Source: an uncultured Rhodobacter sp.
GTDB taxonomy: Bacteria > Pseudomonadota > Alphaproteobacteria > Rhodobacterales > Rhodobacteraceae
DNA: 64,000 bases
Assembly: GCA_945952585.1 (NCBI GenBank)
Contig: CAMFII010000002.1
Span: forward strand, 124,001 to 188,000
Direction of reading: 5' to 3'
This document shows, piece by piece, positions 36,720-44,887 of the stretch. The notes under the pieces were generated by a model. It was not told the DNA's origin. It saw only the letters and a list, made by a program, of their open reading frames with translations, and ran no database searches. The stretch's first letter is position 1, and each line of letters starts with the position of its first letter. The translations under genes were made by a program, and so were the position numbers.

Positions 36720-38447
36720 ATGCGCCGGAAATGCATGCTGCTTGCCGCTACCGCCCTTACCGGCCTTGCCACCACCGCGCGGGCCGAAATCGCGTTCTCG
36801 CCAGTTCCGTTTGCCGCCGATGACGCCGCACGACGTGCCGTGATTGCCACCGATTCTGCGCAGATCAACGGGCAGGTAGTACCGCTTGCCTTTCATGCCT
36901 TTCTGAACAGCGGCGACCAGCTGGGCGACAATGTCTTTGGCCAGTTGCTGACCGCAGATGGCAAGGCGATCACTGGTGCGGTTTCGGCCAATCCCGATTT
37001 CACCTCGCTTTTGGTCAAGGGCAACCGGCTGTTCGCGGTCACCCATTTCGAGGAAGCCCCCGCCGCGCTTTACCTGACCGAGCTGAAATCCGACGCCGCC
37101 GGCAACCTGATCGCCCTTTCGACCCGTCCGATCGACACCTCCGCCCTTGGCGGCATCTGGCAACCCTGCGCCGGTTCGGTCACGCCCTGGGGCACGCATC
37201 TGGGCTCCGAAGAGTATCCCGACAACGCCCGGGCGACCGAAGAGGCAAAGGGTGTCAATGATCTGGTCGAAGACACCGCGCCGATGGCCCGCTACTGGGG
37301 CCTCGACCCGGCGACGATGACGGTTGACCAGTTCCGGGCGGTCTTCAATCCCTATCGCTATGGTTTTGCAACCGAAGTCTCTGTTTCGGATGCCGGCGAC
37401 CCTGCCGTGATCAAGCATTTCGGCATGGGCCGCATCTCGATGGAACTTGCGATGGTGCTGCCAGACCTCAAGACGGTCTATCTGTCCAACGACGGGACCA
37501 ATACCGACCTCTACCGCTTTGTAGCCGACAAAGCCGGCGACCTAAGTTCCGGCCAGCTGTTTGCGCTGAAATGGGTGCAGAGTGACGACAAGGCAGGCGG
37601 CGCAGCCAAGGTCGAGTGGGTTGACCTGGGCCATTCGACGGACACGTCCATTGCCGCGGCGATCGCGAAAGGTGTGAAATTCAGCGACATCTTCGAAACG
37701 GCATCGTTCGAGGAAGACGGAAGCTGCCCCGAGGGCTTTGGCGCGTCGAACGGTGATGGCAGTCTGGAATGTCTGAAGGTCAAGCCGGGGATGGACGAGG
37801 TCGCCTCGCGTCTCGAAACGACGCGCTATGCCTCGCTCAAGGGCGCGTCGACCGAGTTCCGCAAGATGGAAGGTCAGGCCTATGATCCGGCCACCAACCG
37901 CCTGTATGTGGCGATGACCGAAATCGGCAAGGGCATGACCGACGCCGACAAGAAAGCCGATCTGGTCGGGCGCAACGACATCCGCCTGCCGAAGAACGGC
38001 TGCGGTGCGGTTTACGAGATGCAGCTTGGGGACGATTTTGCCGGCACCGGCATCCGCGCGGTCGTAACCGGCAAACCGAAGGAATATGGCGCAGGCACGC
38101 CCGAAGCCGGCAATACCTGCGACATCGACGGTATCGCCAGCCCAGACAACCTGACTTTCATCCCCGGCCAGAACACGCTGATCATCGCCGAGGATACCGA
38201 GGACGGCCACCGCAACGACGTGGTCTGGGCGATGGACATGGCCAGCGGCAAGCTAACCCGCATCCTGTCGACGCCCTACGGCGCCGAGGCGACCTCGGTC
38301 GACTACTATCGGGATGTGCTCGGTCATGGCTACCTTATGGCGGTCGTTCAGCATCCCTTCGGCGAGACCGATATGGATCAGATGAAGTCGCCGGACGAGG
38401 CCAAGGCGCGTGTCGGCTTTATCGGCCCGTTCCCGGCGCTGAACTGA
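36720..38447 (+). CDS. PhoX-like (DUF839) exported phosphatase-family protein
   Basis: 575 residues. A Sec-type signal (MRRKCMLLAATALTGLATTARA) is followed by a beta-propeller-like DUF839/PhoX domain. Recognisable blocks are CAGSVTPWGTHLGSEEYPDN (the PhoX T-WGT-L-gEE motif), VYLSNDGTNTDLYRFV, and FRKMEGQAYDPATNRLYVAMTE, the segments that carry the acidic metal ligands. PhoX enzymes are calcium/iron phosphatases usually exported by Tat; here the leader has no clear twin-arginine box. Phosphatase activity is inferred. It converges with the aminotransferase gene, 8 bp apart. Confidence 0.87.
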   Translation: MRRKCMLLAATALTGLATTARAEIAFSPVPFAADDAARRAVIATDSAQINGQVVPLAFHAFLNSGDQLGDNVFGQLLTADGKAITGAVSANPDFTSLLVKGNRLFAVTHFEEAPAALYLTELKSDAAGNLIALSTRPIDTSALGGIWQPCAGSVTPWGTHLGSEEYPDNARATEEAKGVNDLVEDTAPMARYWGLDPATMTVDQFRAVFNPYRYGFATEVSVSDAGDPAVIKHFGMGRISMELAMVLPDLKTVYLSNDGTNTDLYRFVADKAGDLSSGQLFALKWVQSDDKAGGAAKVEWVDLGHSTDTSIAAAIAKGVKFSDIFETASFEEDGSCPEGFGASNGDGSLECLKVKPGMDEVASRLETTRYASLKGASTEFRKMEGQAYDPATNRLYVAMTEIGKGMTDADKKADLVGRNDIRLPKNGCGAVYEMQLGDDFAGTGIRAVVTGKPKEYGAGTPEAGNTCDIDGIASPDNLTFIPGQNTLIIAEDTEDGHRNDVVWAMDMASGKLTRILSTPYGAEATSVDYYRDVLGHGYLMAVVQHPFGETDMDQMKSPDEAKARVGFIGPFPALN

Positions 38448-38455
38448 CCGCGCGC

Positions 38456-39661
38456 CTAACCGCGTAGCAGTCTGCCCAGCCGGGCGATGCCCTTGTCGAT
38501 CTTGTCATCCGAGGCGCAAGAGAAGGACAGGCGCAGCGTATTGCGGTTCGACCCATCGGCGAAAAAGGCCCCTCCGGGGACAAAAGCCACTCGCTGTTCG
38601 GCGATGGCGCGGGAGAGAAGTTCCGCGCCTTCGACACCTTCGGGCAGGGTCAGCCAGACGAACATGCCGCCTTCGGGGCGGTTGAAGGTGACACCCTTCG
38701 GCATCTCGCGCTCCAGCGCCGCAACCATTCGGTCGCGGCGATGGCCATAGACGGTGCGCAGTTTCGCAACATGCTCATCGAAACGCGTCACGGCGACGCG
38801 GTGGGTGACGATCTGGTTGATGGTCGAGGAATGCAGGTCCGCCGCCTGCTTCATCAGGACCAGCCGTCCGATCACCTCTTTCGCGGCGCAGACCCAGCCG
38901 ACGCGCAGGCCCGGCGCCAGCGTCTTGGAGAAGGACCCGCAATAGATCGTCCGCGCCGCCTCGATACTGCCTGACCTTGCGATGTCCAGCGCCAGGATCG
39001 GAGGGACCGGTTCGCCGTCATAGCGCAGCGACTGGTAGGCGGCATCCTCGATGACGGCGATGTCCAGCGCCTGGGCCTGGTCAAGGAGCGCCTCGCGCCC
39101 CGCGCGATCAACGGTCTGGCCGGTCGGGTTGGCGAAATCGGCCGAAAGATAGGCGAACTTGATCCGGCCCCCGGCCTCGGCCGCTTCCGCTTTCAGGGCC
39201 TCGGGCGCGGCGTTGCCCTTGGGGTCAAGCCGGATGTAGCGCGGTTCATAGGCGTTGAAGGCGCCTAGAGCGCCAAGATAGGTCGGCCAGCCGACCATCG
39301 CCGTGTCGCCCGGCGACAGCATCAGCTTGCCAAGGTAGTCGAGCGCCTGTTGCGAGCCCGAAGTGATGAGGATGTTGTCGGCCGTGCAGGGCACGCCGAT
39401 CTGCCCCATGCGCCCGGCGATCCAGTCACGTAAGGGGCGGTAACCCTCGGACACCGAATACTGCAGCGCCGCGCCCGCCGAACCGTCCGCCATCGCCTCG
39501 GCAAAGGCGGCAGCGAAGTCCGCAGTCGGGAACAGGGCGGGGTCGGGGATGCCGCCGGCAAACGAGATGATGTCGGGCTGGTCGAGCAGCTTCAGAAGCT
39601 CGCGGATCTCCGACGCCTTCATCCGCGTGCTGCGCGTCGCAAGCACCTGTGACCACTGCAT
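38456..39661 (-). CDS. PLP-dependent aminotransferase (class I/II, 2-aminoadipate/MocR-like fold)
   Basis: 401 residues. Fold type I aminotransferase with ISFAGGIPDPALFPT near the N-terminus, ITSGSQQALD (phosphate-binding), FANPTGQT, and the Schiff-base Lys in SFSKTLAPGLRVGW. The start is typical of LysN/2-aminoadipate aminotransferases and close relatives acting on branched or aromatic amino acids. No DNA-binding domain is attached. The ATG at 39661 is preceded by a strong GGGGGAGG. It faces the PhoX-like gene convergently and follows hemE on the same strand by 75 bp. Confidence 0.92.
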   Translation of the reverse strand: MQWSQVLATRSTRMKASEIRELLKLLDQPDIISFAGGIPDPALFPTADFAAAFAEAMADGSAGAALQYSVSEGYRPLRDWIAGRMGQIGVPCTADNILITSGSQQALDYLGKLMLSPGDTAMVGWPTYLGALGAFNAYEPRYIRLDPKGNAAPEALKAEAAEAGGRIKFAYLSADFANPTGQTVDRAGREALLDQAQALDIAVIEDAAYQSLRYDGEPVPPILALDIARSGSIEAARTIYCGSFSKTLAPGLRVGWVCAAKEVIGRLVLMKQAADLHSSTINQIVTHRVAVTRFDEHVAKLRTVYGHRRDRMVAALEREMPKGVTFNRPEGGMFVWLTLPEGVEGAELLSRAIAEQRVAFVPGGAFFADGSNRNTLRLSFSCASDDKIDKGIARLGRLLRG

Positions 39662-39736
39662 GACAACCTCCCCCTTTGGCGGGGCGACCCTGCCTGTCCG
39701 GCGATAATATGTCAATAACCCTGACCTTAATTGCGG

Positions 39737-40768
39737 TCAGCCGCCGCGCACGACCTCGATCATCCGTGCCACGTTGGCGGGATCGGCATCGGGCGTGATG
39801 CCGTGGCCGAGGTTGAAGATATGCGGACCCTTCGAGAAGGCGCGTACGACGTGGCGGATCGCCTCGTCCATCTCCGCCCCGCCGGTGACCATGTAACCGG
39901 GCGCGAGGTTGCCCTGAACGCAGCCATCGACCTGCACATGTGCCGCCGCCCATTCCGGGCTGACCGAGTTGTCCAGTGCCACGCAATCGGCGCCGGTCGC
40001 CTTGGCAAAGCCGACATAGCCCTGGCCAGCCTCGCGCGGGAAGGCGATCACCGGCAGGCCGGGATGGCGGGCCTTGAGTTCCGCGATGATGCGGGCCGCT
40101 GGGGCAACGGCAAAATCGGTGAAGTCCTGCCCCTTCAGCGATCCGGCCCAGCTGTCGAAGAGCTTCACCACCTCGGCCCCGGCCTGCACCTGCATCGACA
40201 GGTAGTCGATCGTCGCGTCGGTCAGCCGGTCGATCAGGGCCGCGAAGGCGGCGCGGTCGGCGGCCTTGAGCGCATGGGCCGGACCCTGATCCGGGGTGCC
40301 GCGCCCGGCGACCATGTAGGTGGCCACCGTCCAGGGCGCGCCGGCAAAGCCGATCAGCGTCGTCTCCTTCGGCAGTTCGCGCGACAGGATGCGGACAGTC
40401 TCATAGACCGGAGCCAGCGTGTCATGGATCGCATCGGCCGGCTTCAGCGCGGCGATCTCGGCGGCGGAAGTGACGGTGGACAGGCGCGGCCCTTCGCCGG
40501 TCTCGAACCACAGCTTCGCGCCAAGCGCCTGACAGATCAGCAGGATATCGGCAAACAGGATCGCCGCGTCGAAACCGTAGCGGCGGATCGGCTGCAGCGT
40601 CACCTCGGCGGCAAGGTCCGGCGTGTAGCAGAGCGACAGGAAATCCCCGGCCTGCGCCCGCGTCGCCCGATACTCTGGCAGGTAGCGCCCCGCCTGCCGC
40701 ATCATCCAGATCGGCGGGGTCGGAAGAACCTCGCCCTTCAGCGCGCGCAGGATGGTCTTTTCGGTCAT
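39737..40768 (-). CDS. hemE: Uroporphyrinogen III decarboxylase
   Basis: 343 residues. Removes four carboxyl groups from uroporphyrinogen III to give coproporphyrinogen III, the substrate of HemF and HemN. The N-terminal signature [17 protein letters not shown], followed by the second conserved block [14 protein letters not shown] and [13 protein letters not shown] near the end, are diagnostic. No signal or membrane segment. Divergent from hemC with a 107-bp shared regulatory gap. Confidence 0.97.
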   Translation of the reverse strand: MTEKTILRALKGEVLPTPPIWMMRQAGRYLPEYRATRAQAGDFLSLCYTPDLAAEVTLQPIRRYGFDAAILFADILLICQALGAKLWFETGEGPRLSTVTSAAEIAALKPADAIHDTLAPVYETVRILSRELPKETTLIGFAGAPWTVATYMVAGRGTPDQGPAHALKAADRAAFAALIDRLTDATIDYLSMQVQAGAEVVKLFDSWAGSLKGQDFTDFAVAPAARIIAELKARHPGLPVIAFPREAGQGYVGFAKATGADCVALDNSVSPEWAAAHVQVDGCVQGNLAPGYMVTGGAEMDEAIRHVVRAFSKGPHIFNLGHGITPDADPANVARMIEVVRGG

Positions 40769-40841
40769 GGCGGGGCTCCTTTACGCCACTCCGTCGGGGG
40801 AGTACGGCGGCTTGTCAAGCGGAACGGCAACCAGTCCGGGT

Positions 40842-40859
40842 TGTCAGGCCGTTTTGACA
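40842..40859. promoter_or_regulatory. TGT-N12-ACA palindrome between hemE and hemC (PpsR/CrtJ-like)
   Basis: TGTCAGGCCGTTTTGACA is an inverted repeat TGTCA-N8-TGACA. It equals the TGT-N12-ACA consensus of PpsR/CrtJ, redox repressors of tetrapyrrole and photosynthesis genes in Rhodobacter. It ends 16 bp before the hemC ATG and lies 73 bp from the hemE ATG. No ppsR or photosynthesis gene is in the window, so the assignment is by motif alone. Confidence 0.5.
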
Positions 40860-40875
40860 CAGGTAATCCGGCAAC

Positions 40876-41820
40876 ATGACACTTTCCCTGCCCACACCCG
40901 CCCAGCCCCTCAAGATTGGAACCCGCGGTTCACCGCTTGCGCTGGCGCAGGCACATGAGACGCGCGACCGGTTGCGCAGGGCGTTCGACCTGCCGGCCGA
41001 GGCGTTCGAGATCGTCGTCATCAAGACGACCGGCGACCGTGTGCTCGACCGGCCGCTGAAAGAGATCGGCGGCAAGGGCCTCTTCACCCGCGAGATCGAG
41101 GATGCGCTGCTGGCCGGCGAGATCGAAATCGCCGTCCATTCGATGAAGGACATGCCGACGCTGCAGCCCGAGGGGCTGCTGTTGGACTGCTACCTTCCGC
41201 GCGAGGATGTGCGCGATGCCTTCGTCTCGCCCGGCTTCGCCACGCTCGCGGACCTGCCGCAGGGCGCGACTGTCGGATCGTCCAGCCTTCGGCGCCGGGC
41301 GCAACTGGCGCTGCGCCGCCCGGACCTGACGCTCGTGGAGTTCCGCGGCAACGTGCAGACGCGGATGCGCAAGCTGGAAGAGGGCGTGGCGGTGGCGACC
41401 TTCCTCGCCATGGCGGGGCTGAACCGGCTGGGCATGGCCCATGTCGCGCGGTCGGCCATTGCCCCCGAGGACATGCTGCCGGCGGTTGCACAAGGGGCAA
41501 TCGGGATAGAGCGGCGCAGCGGCGATAGCCGCGCGGCGGAGATGCTTGCCGCGATCCATGATCGCGAGACAGGCCTGCGGCTTGCGGCAGAGCGCAGCTT
41601 CCTCGCCCGTCTGGACGGCTCGTGCCAGACGCCGATCGCCGGGCTCGCCGTCATTCAGGACGGCGCCCTGTGGCTGCGGGGAGAGATCCTGCGCCCAGAT
41701 GGCAGCGAAGCGGTCCGCGGGGAACGGTGTGGCGGGCTGACCGATGGCGCAAGGATCGGGACCGATCTTGCTGCCGAGCTTCTGTCCCGGGCAGGCGCGG
41801 ATTTCTTCGCGCAGGGCTGA
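40876..41820 (+). CDS. hemC: Porphobilinogen deaminase (hydroxymethylbilane synthase)
   Basis: 314 residues. Polymerises four porphobilinogen molecules into hydroxymethylbilane. Visible blocks are IGTRGSPLALAQA at the start, GKGLFTREIEDALL, IAVHSMKDMPT, VGSSSLRRRAQL and EFRGNVQTRMRKL. The dipyrromethane-cofactor Cys lies in ARLDGSCQTPIAGLA near residue 250. hemC is divergent from hemE, giving two pathway genes under one intergenic region. Its downstream end meets the dehydrogenase gene convergently (14 bp). Confidence 0.97.
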   Translation: MTLSLPTPAQPLKIGTRGSPLALAQAHETRDRLRRAFDLPAEAFEIVVIKTTGDRVLDRPLKEIGGKGLFTREIEDALLAGEIEIAVHSMKDMPTLQPEGLLLDCYLPREDVRDAFVSPGFATLADLPQGATVGSSSLRRRAQLALRRPDLTLVEFRGNVQTRMRKLEEGVAVATFLAMAGLNRLGMAHVARSAIAPEDMLPAVAQGAIGIERRSGDSRAAEMLAAIHDRETGLRLAAERSFLARLDGSCQTPIAGLAVIQDGALWLRGEILRPDGSEAVRGERCGGLTDGARIGTDLAAELLSRAGADFFAQG

Positions 41821-41834
41821 CGCCCGTCTGGCGA

Positions 41835-43244
41835 TCAGCGCGGCAGGATCTTGCCTGGGTTCATCAGGTCCGCTGGGTCGAGTGCCTTCTTGATCCGGCC
41901 CATGATCTCCAGCGCCACCGGGTCCTTGCGGCGCGCCATTGACGGCTGCTTGGACAGGCCGACGCCATGCTCGGCCGAGAAGCTGCCACCCAGTTCCTGC
42001 ACGACATCCTCGACCGTCTCTAGGATGCGGTCGTTCAGGTCGGCGTCGTCGCGGGTTGGAAAGACCGAGAAATGCAGGTTGCCGTCGCCCAGATGCGCAA
42101 CGGTGACCGTCTGGTGGCCGGGGTCGAGCCGGTCCAACCGCGCCGGCACCTCGGCCATAAATCGGGCGACCGCGTTCAGGGGCACGGCGACATCGGTGTC
42201 GACGAAGGGATGCCAGCCATGGGTCAGTTCTGCTGCCGCCTCGCGCCGGGCCCACATGGCGCGGCGCTGCGCCTCGGTCCGGGCGAAGACGGCGTCAAGG
42301 ATCATGCCCTCGTCCATCATCGCGGCGAGCGTTTCCTCGAGCAGCGCCTCCAGCGGCACGGTCCCGTCCGGGCCCGCGGTGGTGTCGCGCGGCGAGGTCG
42401 CGCCCAGTTCGACCAGAATCGTGGTGTCGTGGATCGTCGCGAAGGGCTGCCCCAGATCGGGGCGCACCGCCGAGAGGCGGTCCATATAGGTGCGCGGCAT
42501 GTATTCGAAGGCTTCGACCTGCCCGCCCGTCGCCTCCTGCAGGCGGTTGAGCAGCGCCAGCGCATCCGACAGGTCGCGCACGGCCAGCGTCGCGGTGGCA
42601 AAGGCGCGCGATTTCGGCACCAGCTTCATCACCGCCGCGGTGATGACGCCGAGCGTCCCCTCGGCGCCGATGAACAGGTCCTTCAGGTCGTAGCCCGAAT
42701 TGTCCTTGTGCAGTTCGCTCATCAGGTTCAGGACCCGGCCATCGGCCAGCACCACCTCGATCCCCAGGCACAGCGCCCGGGTCGAGCCATAGCGCAGCAC
42801 GTTCGACCCGCCGGCATTGGTCGACAGCACGCCCCCGATCATCGCCGAGCCGCGCGCCCCGAACCACAGCGGAAAGTTCAGCTCCACCGCATCGGCAGCG
42901 TCATGGAGGTTGCTCAGCACAACGCCGGCCTCGACAACGGCGATGCGCGCCTCGGGGCGGATTTCCCGGATGCGGTTCATCCGCTCGAGCGACAGCAGGA
43001 TGCCACCGGTCGTCATTCGCCCGCCGACAAGCCCGGTGCGGCCGCCGGACGCGACGATCGGCACCCCGGCCGCCGCCGCGGCGCGCACCACTTCCGATAC
43101 CTCGGCCGTCGAGGATGGACGGACGACGCAAAGGGGCTTGGCGTTGTATTTGCCCGTCCAGTCATGGACATGGCTTTCCATGGACGCTCCGGTCAGGACC
43201 TGCGCCTCCCCGACGATACCGGTCAGCTTTGCGATAAGGTCCAT
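41835..43244 (-). CDS. FAD-linked 2-hydroxyacid dehydrogenase (D-lactate/D-2-hydroxyglutarate type)
   Basis: 469 residues. An N-terminal VAO/PCMH FAD-binding domain (VVRPSSTAEVSEVVRAAAAAGVPIVASGGRTGLVGG, GGVLSTNAGGSNVLRYG) is followed by the GlcD-type C-terminal domain with HLGDGNLHFSVF (metal/substrate His) and GSFSAEHGVGLSK. The family includes D-lactate, glycolate and D-2-hydroxyglutarate dehydrogenases, and the sequence alone does not choose among them. The start at 43244 is preferred; the frame runs 17 codons further upstream. Confidence 0.92.
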   Translation of the reverse strand: MDLIAKLTGIVGEAQVLTGASMESHVHDWTGKYNAKPLCVVRPSSTAEVSEVVRAAAAAGVPIVASGGRTGLVGGRMTTGGILLSLERMNRIREIRPEARIAVVEAGVVLSNLHDAADAVELNFPLWFGARGSAMIGGVLSTNAGGSNVLRYGSTRALCLGIEVVLADGRVLNLMSELHKDNSGYDLKDLFIGAEGTLGVITAAVMKLVPKSRAFATATLAVRDLSDALALLNRLQEATGGQVEAFEYMPRTYMDRLSAVRPDLGQPFATIHDTTILVELGATSPRDTTAGPDGTVPLEALLEETLAAMMDEGMILDAVFARTEAQRRAMWARREAAAELTHGWHPFVDTDVAVPLNAVARFMAEVPARLDRLDPGHQTVTVAHLGDGNLHFSVFPTRDDADLNDRILETVEDVVQELGGSFSAEHGVGLSKQPSMARRKDPVALEIMGRIKKALDPADLMNPGKILPR

Positions 43245-43445
43245 GGCGCGCACTCCGCTCTGTTCGGCGGCATGTGAGGCCAAATCCCCCGCCAAGGCCA
43301 GAGAGGAAATAGCGAGACCCTCCGAGACTGGCCAATGGCGCCATCGGATGACGCTTCCTTGCCTGCTGCCCGGGGCTTTGCGACCCCTCGACCCCGCAGG
43401 ATGTTAGGAAAAAAGGAGTCGGGGGCAGGTCAGGGGAGCAATTGG

Positions 43446-44136
43446 TCAGGGCGTGATGCGGCCGAGAAGTTGCAGCACGACCGGCCCCAGCCCTGCGACG
43501 ATCTTCGCAACGCCATCCCTGTTCGGGTGGATGCCGTCGGCCTGGAGATAGGGCGCGAGCGCCGCGGGATCGCCGCCAGCGCCGAGGGGTGCGAAGAAGC
43601 TTTCGGCGTAGAGCGTGCCGTATTTCTGCGCGAGGTCGGGATAGATCGCGTCGAACTGCGCCTTGTAGTCGGGCCCATAATTGCCGGGGGCCGGCATGCC
43701 GATCAGCAGGACCGGCAGACCCTTCGCCGTGGCCCCGGCCAGGATCGCATTGAGGTTGGCGCGGCTTGCCGCCGGGTCGATCCCGCGCAAAAGGTCGTTG
43801 CCGCCGAGGGTGACGATCAGCGCCTTGACCTCAGGCGTAAGCGTCCAGTCGAGCCGCGACAACCCGCCTGCCGTGGTGTCGCCTGAAACGCCTGCATTCA
43901 TCACCGTGACATCGGCGCCGTGGTCCCGCAGCCAGGCCTGAAGCTGCGGCACGAAGCCGTCGTCCGGAGGCAATCCATAACCTTCCGTCAGGCTGTCGCC
44001 GAGCGCGGCGATGGTTACGGGGGCGGCAAATGCCGCCGGGCCAAGGCAAATCACCGCGAGAAGGGCGAGGCCGAGGTTGCGCGCTGCGCGGGGAGCGCCA
44101 TATCCCAAGGACAGGCACGACCGAAGGGCAGCGCGC

Positions 44137-44138
<2 letters not shown>
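43446..44138 (-). CDS. tesA: SGNH/GDSL esterase (TesA-like arylesterase/thioesterase)
   Basis: 230 residues. A signal peptide (about 1-37, ending AAFAAP) precedes the SGNH fold with GDSL motif ALGDSLTEGYGL (nucleophile Ser), SGDTTAGGLSRLDW, the oxyanion residues in GGNDLLRG, and the catalytic DxxH in DGIHPN. It acts in the periplasm on thioesters, aryl esters or lysophospholipids. As in E. coli, tesA is divergent from ybbA-ybbP. Here the two start codons overlap (44136-44139). Confidence 0.92.
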
Positions 44139-44826
<688 letters not shown>

Positions 44827-44836
44827 CCTCGCGAGT

Positions 44837-44871
44837 TTTCTACGAATATTCTGAAATTTCGCAGAAATTTC
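44837..44871. repeat. AT-rich triple palindrome in the ybbA-ybbP gap
   Basis: Three 8-bp palindromes stand in a row: GAATATTC (44844-44851), GAAATTTC (44853-44860) and GAAATTTC (44864-44871). Together they form an inverted pair of the core TTTCTRCGAAA (44837-44847, one mismatch, and 44857-44867 reversed). The AT content contrasts with the GC-rich surroundings. The same core pair recurs at 50061-50113. Confidence 0.7.
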
Positions 44872-44887
44872 GGGGCAGGGACACCGC

